A stretch of 64,000 nt of DNA from Psilocybe azurescens (Eukaryota > Basidiomycota > Agaricomycetes > Agaricales > Agrocybaceae). A model generated the notes under the pieces. That model did not search any database. It had not been told where the DNA came from and was given only the letters and a program-made list of their open reading frames with translations. Both the position numbers and the translations under genes were made by a program. The stretch's first letter is position 1. Each line of letters opens with the position of its first letter. This document shows positions 1-12,320 of the stretch, piece after piece. The DNA is taken from NCBI GenBank assembly GCA_023853785.1, contig JAJIRX010000008.1:1-64000 (forward strand), written 5' to 3'.

Positions 1-102
1 ATCAACCTGCTTAACCTGCTCTACTCTGAACTTGAACTTGTTCTTGTAAGCGATTGGTGGTTAGATTACGCACATGCGTGATTCTAACTTGAGATCGTAA
101 CA
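1..102 (+). repeat. 5' LTR of chromovirus copy 1, partial
   Basis: The sequence repeats the last 100 bases or so of the LTR at 5514-5989 and ends with the same GATCGTAACA terminus. Only its 3' part lies in the window. Confidence 0.9.
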
Positions 103-357
103 AAGAACTTAGCTTCTCACTCTACCATACTGCTTAGTCCACAAGCGGTATTGGGAGCTTGAACCAGACACCACGACATCTCGAAGCGGAACCTTCTCCG
201 CAAACTACGACACACCGGCGACAGTGGTGAACAAACGCCTACATCAGACGTTCAACCCACTACCCAAACCCCAGGACTATCGTCAGGAGAAGAATACTTC
301 ACCGACGCCTCTGAACCCTCTGAACCCTCTGAAATCTCTGAACCAAACAGAACACAA

Positions 358-1356
358 ATGGTTGACCAACAAATGATCGACGCCCCGAAGACAGGGAACT
401 CTCTCTTAGCAAAACCTACACCCCTTCAATGGTGAGCGGTTTAAGAGCAAGAAATTCCTTCAAGAATGTATCCTCTATATGGGGATCAACAAGGACACCT
501 ATGACACCGAACAAAACGGATCACATTCATTCTCTCTTACATGCAAGAAGGGAATGCGGTCATTTGGAAACAACAATTCGTCCAGAACAAATTGAACCTC
601 GACACGGGGGATATCGACTTACCGACTTACAGGGAATTTATCAGCGAATTCCGAAGGCCTTCAAGCCAGAAGAAGAAGACATCGATGCATTGGACAAATT
701 AAAAATACTTGACAAAGAACCTGACCGCGAACAACTAGTAACAAAGTTCAAACTACTGGTTGGAGAGGCAGGGATGTCTAATGACTCCAACGGCAAACAA
801 ACTCTTGATAGAAATGTTCAAGACGGCGCTAAACCCGGCGCTAGTACAGAAAATCATCATGTCTGAAAAGAAGCCCACAAAAATCGAAGAATGGTACGAC
901 AAAGCCATGACCTTTGACAGGAGCTATCGACTCGCTATGGCGATTAAAGGCCCATCTCAATCAAACGCGCAATTCATTCCCAGAGCCGTGCCAAAGAAGG
1001 ACCCTTTTGCAATGGACGTTGATGTCATGACCACTGAAGAACGAGCAAGCCTCATGAAAAAGGGGGCTTGTTTTAGATGCAAACAAGCAGGACATCTCGC
1101 AGTAGATTGCCCTCAGAAGAAGAAAAACAACAACCCATTCATCGAAGGAGTTGCGAAGAAAAAATGGACACCCAAGGACCTTCATGCCCATATCCGGGAG
1201 TTGAACATGGAGGAAAGAGAGGAACTGGCGAGTTTGGCAATGGGAAACCAGGAGGAGGATAACAACACTGAGGATTTTAAAACGGAGAACCGAATCGACG
1301 TCGGTCTCTCCACGATTAGGCATCTATTCTGTATTTATGGCTACGCTCGAGAATAA
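358..1356 (+). pseudogene. gag of chromovirus copy 1, frameshifted
   Basis: Gag forms the retrotransposon particle and binds its RNA. The start is placed at the ATG at 358, matching copy 2, where the reading frame is open. A CCHC zinc knuckle (C-x2-C-x4-H-x4-C, reading CFRC then GHLAVDC) begins near 1069. The frame changes at least twice between 420 and 900 relative to copy 2, so the N-terminal and C-terminal halves are out of register. The region after the knuckle is rich in Lys and Glu. Loss of function is inferred from the frame breaks; the family assignment is secure from the knuckle and the pol gene behind it. Confidence 0.85.
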
Positions 1357-1389
1357 ATCTATGCATTTACCGATTTCATTCTCTGCCAT

Positions 1390-4300
1390 AAAAACGGAAA
1401 GCCACAAATCGTGAAACCTCAGGTCTAATTGACTCTGGAGCTGGTGGAAAATTCATCGACCAAAACTACGCTAGGAAGCTAGGACTCGAACAAAAACCCT
1501 TGAAGAGAAGCCTCACGGTTTACAATGTGGATGGAACTCTCAACAAGAAAGGAACGATCTCTACCTTTGTAGAACTCAATCTTACCATCGGGAACAGAAC
1601 GAACAAGGAAATTCTGTTTGTCTCTGGGCTGGGACGACAAAAGATTATTCTAGGACTACCTTGGCTTCAGAAACGAAACCCAGATATCAATTGGGGGAAA
1701 CTGGAAGAGTTAAATGGAGAGTTTCCAAATCCATCCGCTCTACCACTATGGAAGAAGAACTGGAAGAAACTGAACTGATCATGGATACCACGGACGCCCC
1801 ACTCGAGGACTTCAACGCTTTGGTAATAGATTTTATTGAAGCAAAAGACTCCAAAGAAATAGATCAGGCATGGATCAACGCAAAAACTACGGCTTCACAA
1901 ACTCTGGCAATGGAACATGAAAACAGGACACCTGCTAAACCATTGGAAGAACTTATTCCCCGGACCTCCACGACTACCTTGGACTTTTTGACAAAAGGCA
2001 GCTGATCGATTTCCTATCTCAAGACCCTGGGACCACAAAATTGAACTGAAGCCTGGGTTCAAACCGAAACCATGCAAGGTCTATAGCCTCACCCCAGAAG
2101 AACAAATTGAACAGGACAAATTTCTCAAAGAAATGCTGGACAAGGATATATTGTCAAATCAGAATCGGACATCGCATCGCCTTTTTTCTTTGTAGCCAAG
2201 AAAGACGGAAAACTGCGACCTTGTCAAGACTATCGATACCTGAACGAATGGACAGTAAAGAATGCCTACCCTTTGCAACGGATCCCGATCTACTGGACAA
2301 ACTCAAAGGAGCGAAATTCTTTACCAAATTGGATGTCAGACAAGGGTATAACAATGTTCGCATTGAAAGGAAGATCAACGGAAAGCCGCCTTCAAAACGA
2401 ATCGAGGACTCTTTGAACCCACGGTTATGTTCTTTGGATTATGCAATTCCCGGCCACTTTTCAATCCATGATGGATTCGCTGTTGAAGGCGAAATCTCTG
2501 AAGGGTTTGTGATCATCTACATGGACGACATCCTAATCTTTGCCAAAAATCAAGAAGATTTGGCAAGATACGAACAAATTGTCCTGCAAAGGCTAAAGGA
2601 TAACGACCTATACCTCAAACCAGAAAAATGTGTCTTCAGACAACGAAAAGTCGAATACCTGGGAATGATAATCGAAGAAGGAAAATCTCCATGGACCAAT
2701 CGAAACTTAAAGGAATCCGAGACTGGCCTGCACCTGCTACAGTAAAGCAAGTCAGGGGATTCCTGGGATTGAAATTTCTACCGAAAATTCATCAGGAAAT
2801 TCTCTACAGTGGCACAACCCCTGAACGATCTCTTAAAGAAGGACAAGAAATTCGAATGGACGGACGCAGCTCAACGAGCATTCAACGAACTAAAACGACG
2901 ATTCACGGAAGAACCAGTTCTCTCTATGCCTGACCCAAGCAAACCATTTCAAATCGAATGTGACGCCTCTAAATATGCATCTGGAGCCGTTCTGACTCAA
3001 CTCGATGGTAACGGCGAAAGACACCCATGCGCATTCATTTGAAAACCTTCTCCGCAACGGAAAGGAATTATGAAATCTACGATCGGGAACTCCTGGCAAT
3101 TGTACGAGCATTACAGGAATGGAGACATTACATTCAAGGATCCGAACATACAACGATTATTCATTCTGATCACAAAAACCTGACCTATTTTAGAAGCCCA
3201 AGAAATCTGAACAGACGGCAAGCTCGATGGTCATTATTCCTATCCAATTCGATCTGAAACTGATCCACATGCCTGGGACGAAAATGATTCAATCTGATGC
3301 CTTATCCAGAAGACCAGATTTCATACCAGACGAAGACCACGATAACGAAGATGTGACTCTATTACCAGAGGAACTCTTTGTCAATCTAATCGACACTGAA
3401 CTACAACAGAAAATCATTGATTCAGAAGAATTCAACACGGATATTGCAGAAATCTTGAAAGCTCTACTACAAGGGGGACCACCGAATTTACGAACAGATC
3501 TCGACGACTGGAGAACAGAAGAATTCAATGGGAAAAACGTCATTTTTATAAAGACAAGACGTATATACCAAAGAACCAAAATCTACGACAACAGGTGGTA
3601 AAATCCTTTCACGATCTACCATCGGCAGGACACCCAGGAGAACTTGAAACTTACAACGCAGTAAAGACACATTACTGGTGGCCAGGGCTACGATCCTTTG
3701 TTAAACAATACGTCAAAGGCTGCGGGATCTGTCAACAATTCAAAATTAACAGGAACCCCTCTCACCCGTCCTTCATGCCAGTAGCCGGACCAACTTCTAC
3801 ACGACCATTTGCAAACTGTTCAATGGACTTTCTAACCGACTTACCACCAGTTAAGAACAGCGCGGGACAGATCGTGGATGCGATCATGGTCGTGGTAGAC
3901 CATGGGCTTACTAAGGGGGTGATTTTAATACCTTGCCAAAAAAGGGAAACCGGGAGAGGCACTCGACGCAGAAGGAGCAGCTCAACTCTTACTCGACAAT
4001 CTTTTCAAACGATTCGGACTCCCAGACAGTATCATCTCTGACCGAGATCCCCTATTCACCGCAAAAGTCTTTCAAGAACTCATGAAACTCTTGGGAATCA
4101 AGTCAAAATTAACTACGGCTTATCATCCAATAGGAGACGGAACCACCGAACGATTCAATCAAGAAATAGAAGCCTATCTATCCATCTACTGCCGTCACAC
4201 CCAACCGACTGGAACAAGTCAGTTGGAACGTTGGAATTCACGCACAACAACAGGAAACACTCTGAAAGAGCCAAGACCCCGTTCGAACTCACCTTAGGTT

Positions 4301-5239
4301 CATCTCCAATAGCCATTCCACTTGCATTCGAGAACACCAAGGCCCCATCAGTGGAGGAAAAAGTCAAACATCTCCTAAAAGATCGAGAAGAAGCGCTAGC
4401 CGCCCATGAACTTGCAAGACAAAGAATAGCCGAACGACGAAAATCGAACTTCAAACCATTCGAGAAAGGAACGAAAGTTTGGCTAGACTCCCGCAACATC
4501 TCCACGAGGTATCATTCAAAGATGAAACCGAAACGAGAAGGCCCGTTCACAATCACGGAAGTCTTGGGACCTCTCACGTACAGACTCAAAATACCCAAGA
4601 TATGGAAGATCCACAATGTTTTCCACGCCACTCTACTCATGCCATATAACGAGACAGAAACATACAGACCGAACTTTCCTAGACCACCACCCGAGATCAA
4701 AAATCAGGAAGAACACTGGGAAGTCGAAACTATTCTGAATCACAGAAAGACAGGACGAAAACCCAAGAAAGGAAAGCGAAAATATCAGTATCTTATCAAA
4801 TGGACCGGATTCCCTATCTCCGGAAGCAACGTGGGGAAAAAGATGACGCGTTCGACAACGACAGCGAGATTCTTGAGAATATCATCAATTACACAAACTC
4901 TGACCATCCTGATGCCTCGCCTCCTCCGACGTATTGCCTCTTCTTTCACTCGAAACTCTGAAACAAACCAACTCGAAACCCCAATCTTTGATACCCCTTT
5001 GGTCGATCAGACTGTGGAAGAGCTTGAGAGCGCTGCAAAAAGAAATTCTCACTGCATACAAAGAAACAATTGATCGGGAAGGAGATGGCAAAACAAAACT
5101 ACCGCCCAGCCGCTGCTAAATCTGCCCACTACCAAGCCAGATCTCTACGCCTCAAGTTAAATCTGGTCGAACGAGAACTCCATCGGCGCCTTCCACTGAT
5201 CGCCAAAGTAGTTAAAAGGCCAAGTCGTTCTACCTCTAA
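1390..5239 (+). pseudogene. pol of chromovirus copy 1 (PR-RT-RNaseH-IN-chromodomain), frameshifted
   Basis: Pol supplies the enzymes for reverse transcription and integration. In order: a retropepsin active site LIDSGA near 1425; reverse transcriptase with KLDVRQGYN near 2330 and catalytic YMDD near 2518; RNase H with a DASKYASGAVL segment near 2960; an integrase zinc finger (HPG...H...CGIC) at about 3630-3740; integrase core pieces including SDRDP near 4035 and the catalytic Glu in TERFNQE near 4145; and a C-terminal chromodomain at about 4710-4835. Chromodomains steer integration to modified histones in this clade. At least six indels break the frame, one of them an extra G inside the chromodomain relative to copy 2. 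The stop at 5237-5239 is by alignment with copy 2. Confidence 0.88.
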
Positions 5240-5270
5240 ACCATACCTCCAACTACCAAAGCAACGCAAC

Positions 5271-5450
5271 ATGTCTTTCATCGATACCCCTGCTGCTTCT
5301 TCCTCTTCTACCCCTGCCAACTCACATCTACGAGGCAAACGACCTGCCGTGCCTCGTTACGCTCAAACACTTTCAACATTTGAAGCCCTAGACCTCTTCA
5401 CCGACAACGCCGGAATCGCAAACACCACAGGCGAACCATACAGAAACTAA
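5271..5450 (+). pseudogene. ORF3 remnant downstream of pol (internally deleted)
   Basis: A short reading frame starts at ATG 5271 (MSFIDTPAASSSS) and ends at the TAA at 5448-5450 (TTGEPYRN). Copy 2 has the same start and the same end but about 560 bases more in between, including zinc knuckles, so this copy carries a large in-frame deletion joining LDLF to TDNAG. It lies behind the pol stop and before the polypurine tract. Function is unknown; see the fuller copy at 46473-47221. Confidence 0.7.
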
Positions 5451-5513
5451 TGAACTCGTACAAGTAATAGACTTCACTCCTTCTGAGGCATAAGGAGTGT
5501 AGTACGGGGGTAA

Positions 5514-5989
5514 TGTTACAACAAGTCTTTTTCTTTTCCCTTTCTCTTTTCTTTTCTTTTCTTTTCCTTTTCTTTGTCATCCTTCACATCATTGATACAG
5601 CATCATCTGCTCTGATGAACTTTGTTTTCTATCATTCTATGAAACTCCATCATATCTCTGATGGACTTTCACTTCCATCTTTTATGATACATCTTTCGAT
5701 GAACGTTTGATCTGTTTCCTTTCACTTCCATCTTTTATGATACATCTTTCGATGAGCGATTGATCTGTTTCCTCTATTCTTATATACATCTGCTGATGAA
5801 CATTCAAACTTGTTTCAACTTGCTGTACAGTTCATAGTATTTATACCAGGAAGGATCCATTGTATTCTTTAGCTAGTTCTTGAGAATCCAACCTGCTTAA
5901 CCTGCTCTACTCTGAACTTGAACTTGTTCTTGTAAACGATTGGTGGTTAGATTACGCATACTGCGTGATTCTAACTTGAGATCGTAACA
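5514..5989 (+). repeat. 3' LTR of chromovirus copy 1
   Basis: A 476 bp LTR beginning TGTTACAACAAG and ending GATCGTAACA, preceded by a G-rich tract (ACGGGGGTAA) at about 5503-5513 that suits a polypurine tract. It contains a pyrimidine run near 5525-5575 and a short internal duplication around 5655-5775. The same LTR, inverted, flanks copy 2. Confidence 0.92.
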
Positions 5990-7011
5990 GTAGGCCTGAA
6001 GGTTTGGAAAGGGACTCACTATCAGCAGCAACAGTGGGAAGCACGGACACAGTGAGAGGCGGAGGGAGAACTGGGAGGGCGCTCAGGAGGGGCTACCAAG
6101 GTGGCAGCCCTGTCAAGCTTCCGTGCGACACTAAAAAGCGAACATAAAATTAATATATCTATATTTTTGAATGAACAAAGGGGGAGGGGTATGCATACAG
6201 TTTGAGGTGGGTGGGGGCCCTTTCGCGGCCTCTGAGGCGTCCTCCTGACGTCGCTGTGTCGAAGTTTTACAGCTGTGAGGGGTGGTATGGGTTGGTTAGC
6301 ACCGGAAATGCTCTCAAAAAGCAAGTGCATGCACATTTTTGAGGGTGCCTTGCCTCTGCCACCCTTCCCCTCACTCATTGGCCTCTGCTCCTTCTTCCCC
6401 TGCTGCGGTTTTCATCTGTTTGGTGGCCAACTCGTCGATGTTCGACTGGTTCCGCTTACGGGAAACACGCGGCTTGGGAGGGAAAAGAGGGGGAGCAGCA
6501 GTGGCAGCAGTGCACGATTTGAGGGGGAAATTCCGCTTGCTGGGCAGCGGTGGGCATTTCATGGACAGAGGAGGGAGTGTAGAGGGAGAAGAGAGGGAGG
6601 GGATGGACTTTTGGGTGGTGGGGAAGGAGGGGAGGGAAGAGCCGGATGGGGGGGGGGGAAAGAGAAGCAAGAACTGAACTGACAAAGGGGTGATGTGGCA
6701 TGGAAACTGTGATGCTGGCTGTTGCCAAGATGCAGAAATCACATGTGTTTGATGGACGGATTTTTGGACCATTTAAGGATCTAAAAATATGTCTGGCTGA
6801 TCGGTATACCATCAAACGGTTACCAATCAATCAAAATTGTATGTAAATTAATTAATTGGTTCTAAATTACATCATAATGATTGTAACAATGAGCACCATG
6901 TGTACGCCAGTCTGTTTTCGGTTCAGTTCCGGGGTAATCCATTTGTAAACAGATTCCATTCAATTCCACTGCGGAATCCGCCATTCTGCTGGAATTAATA
7001 ATTAATAATAG
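5990..7011. other. Flank of chromovirus copy 1, no supported gene
   Basis: From 6000 to about 6780 the sequence is GC-rich and purine/pyrimidine biased. On the minus strand one frame between about 6770 and 6370 gives a Lys/Arg/Ala/Pro-rich segment that could be the tail of a decayed gene, but I recognise no family and no start. From about 6830 to 7011 it turns AT-rich. Confidence 0.3.
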
Positions 7012-7117
7012 CAGGGCCTTGTGCTATATTTCTCCCCTCATTCCCGGAAGAATGGTGGATTCTGTGGCAGACTCTGGCGGACTCTGGCCGGAATATGTGG
7101 GGGACACAAAAGCCCTG
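7012..7117. mobile_element. Possible small MITE
   Basis: A 106 bp segment starts CAGGGCCTTGTG and ends CACAAAAGCCCTG, an imperfect terminal inverted repeat of hAT-like form. No matching target duplication is visible, so the limits are tentative. Confidence 0.3.
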
Positions 7118-7965
7118 AGCACTGGGAGGTCTTTACACTCACCCAGGTATTTCATGTGGATTTTGTGTACTTTACCTCCACCCATATACTCTGTATGGAG
7201 TCCACCAACTCCATACAAAAGTGGTGGACTCCACATGGAGTCCACCTGAAACATATGTAAATGTTCAAAAAGTCATCTTGGATAAGTAGAGTCCAGATGG
7301 AGTCTACTTGGACTCCATACAATTCCACTTGAGGCCAGATGGAGTCCAGGTGGACTCCATCTGGACTCCAAATGATTCCATTTTAGATGGAAGTGAAAAG
7401 AAAATGACTCCATATGGACTCTGCATGGACTCCACATGGACTCTGTATAGACTCCACATAGGTCTTAATATTCTTTATTTTTTTATTAGTATAGTCAAGG
7501 TCTAGATAGAAACTAGATGGAGCTTTTGTATATTTATGAAGCTCTTAAAGTTTTCAAATTAAATCAAATAATTTATAGTGGTACACTAGAATACACTTCT
7601 TTTTCTACATACTTATGCCTCATCATCTTCTATATCCCAGTGTCATTCAACATAGTTTTCATTCTTGTCTTCTTCTTCTTTATCATCTTCAGTATCATCA
7701 ATTTGATGAGGCTTTTCTCTTTGTTTCTGCTTTTGAATGACATTTTGAGTGTGATAGAACAGCATTGAACGTAAAAACCAATCAAATTCCCAGATTTCAT
7801 GCACTTTAGAATTTAATCAAAGCCACCTAACCATGAATTTAATTGTTCACATGCTTGTGTATTAAATGCTTGTTGAAGATATTCTGTTCCATCTTTAGTC
7901 TTTGGGCTGCATGTGATTTGAACTTTAATAAAGCTGGTATATTCCAGTGGTAAAATGTGCATATG

Positions 7966-8405
7966 TAGGTTAAATCCAAATAGAATCCATGTAGAGGATG
8001 TGGAACTCCATGTGGACTCCACATGAGCGCCAAATGAAGTTCCACATGGAGTCCATATGGAGTTCTACATTCTTCACATTGGTCCACATGGAGGATGAGT
8101 CAATTCCGGCTGGACTCCATGTGGAGCCTCCACTAAATGGCTGGGATACCTGCAAAAAAGGTCACCAAACTCTATGTGGAGTACACCCAGAATATATGGG
8201 TGAGGGTAAAGACCTCTGGATTTTAGTGACCTTTTTTGCAGGTGCCCCAGCCATTTAGAGATGGAGACTCCACATGGAGTCCAGCTGGAATTGACTCATC
8301 CTCCATGTGGGCCAATGTGGAGGATGTGGAACTTCATGGACACTCCATGTGGAACTCCATCAGGAGTTCCACATCCTCCATATAGATTCCATGTGGATTT
8401 AACCT
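7966..8405. repeat. Near-perfect palindrome, arms about 180-200 bp
   Basis: The left arm (7966 to about 8166) and right arm (about 8227 to 8405) are reverse complements with small differences, separated by about 60 bases that hold a family A-like terminus (GGGTAAAGACCTC). The innermost matched block contains CCTGCAAAAAAGGTCACC on the left and its complement on the right; the outer ends are AGGTTAAATCC and GGATTTAACCT. Confidence 0.8.
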
Positions 8406-8534
8406 GTAAATCATGTATATCAGCATTAATACATAATTTCAGAGTCAAATTCAAATGGACTCCAGGTGGAGGAAGGTCTCTGGATTTTATTTATAGTTTA
8501 TTTATATTTTATTGTAGTGCAAAAAAGAAAATAC

Positions 8535-8597
8535 ACCAACAGGAATTGAACTGAAGCATTCAAACACAGACAATAAACTGACTGAGCCACAAAGGCT
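8535..8597 (-). other. tRNA-like segment (pol III A and B boxes) in family A copy 1
   Basis: Read on the minus strand this gives GCCTTTGTGGCTCAGTCAG, an A-box-like element, and about 40 bases later CAGTTCAATTCCTG, a B-box-like element inside a T-arm-like hairpin, followed by a T-rich stretch. It aligns with the better preserved copy at 38633-38703. It does not fold as a complete tRNA, so it is called tRNA-derived rather than a tRNA gene. Confidence 0.6.
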
Positions 8598-8899
8598 TTT
8601 GTGAATATTAAAAAATGATTGCATACATACCAATGCAGATCATTTCTCAGCAATTCTTGGCAAATATTAAACAATGTCACATATGTGACCTGTAGTTGCC
8701 ACATCGGTCTGTTGGTCACTCCAACCACTCCACCTCTTCCTCTGACCACCACCACCTTGCTGCCGCTGTTGTGTGCACCCCACCACCTTGCCATTGTCAG
8801 TCCAAGCCAGGCACTCACAAACCTGACCTGATGTGCATTGCGGCACCACCAACTGATAAACAGTCCGTGTCACATGGGACAGTGATCAAATGATGTACC

Positions 8900-9368
8900 T
8901 GTTAGAAATAGACAATAATGCACAAATCAGTAGCTATACTGATGAGTAACAATAGAGTCAAATCTCAAATGCGCAACAATGACAAGTATGAGTGAAAATA
9001 GTAAATTGCTTCTGTAGACTCCAAATCTTGTTCTAGTGTCTTTGTTTCCTCAGACATAGTAGGAATACTGGTCTTTTACATGTCTAAGTGTCTCAAAATG
9101 GCAAGGCGTGACTATAGGTGTCCACAATATTGCGTCAAAACACCAAACCTATAATTACGTGACAAATTATATATCACCGGAACCGTCTCAACGAGGGGAT
9201 TCCGGATCAGTAATCAGAATTTGAATAACTTTACTCTACAAAAGTTATTAACAGAACAGTGTGCAAAAAAACCGAAAAGAGCGAATTCTAACTAAGTGTC
9301 CATTTGTACAAGTCCAAATATCAAGTGTAGAACATTAGAAACAAAGTGTTTAATCACAAAAACTAACA
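8900..9368. mobile_element. Solo LTR with 5 bp target duplication
   Basis: A 469 bp segment begins TGTTAGAAATAG and ends AAAACTAACA, giving TG...CA ends with a short inverted repeat. It is flanked on both sides by GTACC (8895-8899 and 9369-9373). The right arm of foldback element 1 shows the uninterrupted site, reading GATGTACCATACGG on the complementary strand. This is the footprint of an LTR retrotransposon that recombined between its LTRs. The orientation of the lost element and its superfamily are not determined. Confidence 0.92.
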
Positions 9369-9769
9369 GTACCATACGGAATTTGAATTATTTATGATCT
9401 AATGTGTCACACAGCCTGAAAGAGACTCACTGAAAAGCCAATTATCTTGTGCTTGTCACAGTGTCAAGTGAGGGCCTAAAATTCTCATGTGAGGTACAGT
9501 GTCAAGTGGGCCCATCCCTGATACACCAAACACTGGCCCTGTGGGGAAATTTTTGATTTTGGCAGCCGGTTTGCAGCAAATTTGGCACTGGCTACCGCCA
9601 TTCTAATGACCATTCCATGGGATATTTTCATCCCTATTTTGATACTTTTACAATGGTTGGTTTACTAATCTAGATTCAATTGTAGGGAAAATTGGGGAAA
9701 GAAATAGAGCCAGAGGTCCACTCCAATTTATCCAGTTTTCTGGCTTCATGGACTCTGCAATTAAGCATT

Positions 9770-10140
9770 GAAGTACTGAATGGCCTCCGCTTTTGCAGAA
9801 TTTTTAAATTGCATTCAATACATATTTGTCATGCAGCTCCATTCTTTCAAGAATAAATGTTTGTTCAAAAATGCGGTAAATAAGTAGTAAAATAGGTATG
9901 GAATTCATCTGTTTTACTAGCTGTATGGCCCTCCGCTATCAGCCATTGAAGCACAGAATGGCCTCCGCTTTTGCAGAATTTTTAAATTGCATTCAATACA
10001 TATTTTTCATGCAACTCCATTCTTTCAAGAATAAATGTTCATGTAACAATGTGGCAGATAGGTATTAAAATAGTATCTGATTTGCTAGCTCTATGGCATC
10101 CACCATCATTCATTGAAGCACAGAATGGCCTCTGCTTTTG
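9770..10140. repeat. Tandem repeats of the left foldback arm
   Basis: Successive units start with GAAGYACWGAATGGCCTCYGC at about 9770, 9947 and 10117, spaced roughly 170-180 bp. They are the inverted counterparts of the units at 11404-12320. Confidence 0.8.
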
Positions 10141-10149
10141 CATAATTAT

Positions 10150-11400
10150 CAATTACCATTGATTCAAACAATCTACACAACCTTTTCATGGACAGAAGAT
10201 TTGAGTTGTAGACTGAGGAGAGCCATATACGGTATCATTTCTTGGCTGCCATTTTCCCACCCACTTGGAAAACACATGTATGGGCTTATATATTTTATCA
10301 TAAACAGCTCTTATATAATTGCTGTGGTCCTGTTTTTCTCTGACATTGACCACCAATCTTTTTTAATGGCAAGGTGTCAATCTAATCTTAATTAATACTG
10401 TACAATACCAAATACATTGTCAAACCATTGATGGCACTTCATTTTTCTCTTCAAGTCATCTGAAATTAGAAATATTCTGAGACCATACAACCTGCAGCAG
10501 CATATTTCTGAAGATTTTTTGTAGTGTGTAGATCAGAGCTAATAGAAAATTATTACATTGTATTTGTTATTGCCTAAATTGGCGAAGTGCGGCACTGACT
10601 TGAGCTCAACTTGAGAGTTGTAAAGTGAATGGTATGCTTCTTGTGGGTACTCTATGACTTCAAAACCTAGATAGATAGCGACAGAATAATATATTCTTTG
10701 ATATATTTGACTTGAAATAACTGTTTAGGCCAATGTTAAAAAGCACCTTTTGGCCAAAGGTAAACCAAGGTTTGCAATGGTTCATAACACCACATTCTAG
10801 CGACATTCAAACCCACTTTGCAAACAACTTCTTACATCTAAATATTTCATTAGAATTTACTCTGGAGTGCTTGCTAATTATGCCTTCACAGTTATGGAAC
10901 TATATGAGCTGTAATAAGTTAGGAATCTTGATTATATGTTTCACAGAGAGCCCAAAATCACTACGGGCTACCATATTCTGACAATAAATATCTTTACCAT
11001 CCTTGGAATTGTCTGTAAAAACATGTTTTGGAATCAAGTATCTGGAGCTTTCTAATGATCTTTTTATCTAGCTTATCCATACAGCAAATAAATGGATATG
11101 CAACACCTGAACTTTATGATTATGATACACCTCAACAAAAGATATGATTAAGTACCTGTACAATGTAAAGAAGACCATTAGTTCAACAGGATATGTTCCA
11201 AGATTGATTTAAGGTCTCCAATGGCACCTAGAGGCCAATGGGGTAGGAGAGTATAAGTTTTTGACATTCAAGCCGGAGGCCGCCTCTGTTGATCACACTA
11301 GGAATACAAACAAAGTGACTGATCTGGCCACCGATGAGGTAACATTCTTTGATCAATTTACAAAAAATGGTAATATTGATTGAATGTAATTAAAAATTCA
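10150..11400. other. Unique centre of foldback element 1, no gene seen
   Basis: AT-rich sequence with only short open frames (longest about 85 codons) and no domain I recognise. If a transposase once lay here it is gone or unrecognisable. Confidence 0.5.
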
Positions 11401-11403
11401 GCT

Positions 11404-12320
11404 GAAGCGGAGGCCATACTGTACCTCAATGCATGATGGCGGAGTCCATACATCTAAGAAACTGCATAGAGTGTGAATTTATTTTGTAACTTGTACACTA
11501 TATTTTTAACATGCACATTCACTTCACGACACAATGAAGTTGCATATGATATATATTGTAAATGCAATTGAAAAGTCTGCAGAAGCGGTGGCCATACTGA
11601 TCTTCAATGGCTAGTTGGGGAGGCCATATAGCTAGTAAAACAGATGAATTCCATACCTATTTTACTACTTATTTACCGCATTTTTGAACAAACATTTATT
11701 CTTGAAAGAATGGAGCTGCATGAAAAATATGTATTGAATGCAATTTAAAAATTCTGCAAAAGCGGAGGCCATTCTGTGCTTCAATGGCTGATAGCGGAGG
11801 GCCATACAGCTAGTAAAACAGATGAATTCCATACCTATTTTACTACTTATTTACCGCATTTTGAACAAACATTTATTCTTGAAAGAATGGAGCTGCATGA
11901 AAAATATGTATTGAATGCAATTTAAAAATTCTGCAAAAGCGGAGGCCATTCTGTGCTTCAATGGCTGATAGCGGAGGGCCATACAGCTAGTAAAATAGAT
12001 GAATTCCATACCTATTTTACTACTTAATTACCGCATTTTTGAACGAACATTTATTCTTTGAAAGAATGGAGCTGCATGAAAAATATGTATTGAATGCAAT
12101 TTAAAAATTCTGCAAAAGCGGAGGCCATTCTGTGCTTCAATGGCTGATAGCGGAGGGCCATACAGCTAGTAAAACAGATGAATTCCATACCTATTTTACT
12201 ACTTATTTACCCGCGATTTTTGAACAAACATTTATTCTTGAAAGAATGGAGCTGCATGACAAATATGTATTGAATGCAATTTAAAAATTCTGCAAAAGCG
12301 GAGGCCATTCAGTACTTCAA
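11404..12320. repeat. Tandem repeats of the right foldback arm
   Basis: About six units of about 179 bp, each with AAGCGGAGGCCAT and TGAATTCCATACCTATTTTAC, begin near 11404, 11578, 11757, 11938, 12117 and 12297. The four central ones are nearly identical; the first is diverged. The unit number differs from the left arm, showing unequal expansion of the two arms. Confidence 0.85.

Larger units (their letters stand above)
1..5989 (+). mobile_element. Ty3/gypsy chromovirus, copy 1 (5' end outside window)
   Basis: This is an LTR retrotransposon with the order gag, protease, reverse transcriptase, RNase H, integrase, chromodomain, which is the Ty3/gypsy chromovirus arrangement. The left edge of the window falls inside its 5' LTR; the 3' LTR is complete. 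A second copy lies inverted at 46008-52759 and aligns over its whole length, which is how the small breaks here were located. Coding regions are cut by many small indels, so this copy cannot encode an intact polyprotein. The sequence just after the 5' LTR does not begin with TGG, so an ordinary tRNA primer site is not obvious. The target duplication cannot be tested because the upstream flank is missing. Confidence 0.93.

Noticed and set aside
8535..8597. A functional tRNA gene
   Set aside because: A and B boxes are present but acceptor and D stems do not pair; the same holds for 13895, 20675 and 38633.
9770..12320. Regular repeats suggestive of a CRISPR-like array
   Set aside because: Units are 179 bp tandem repeats without spacers in a eukaryotic transposon; no cas genes.
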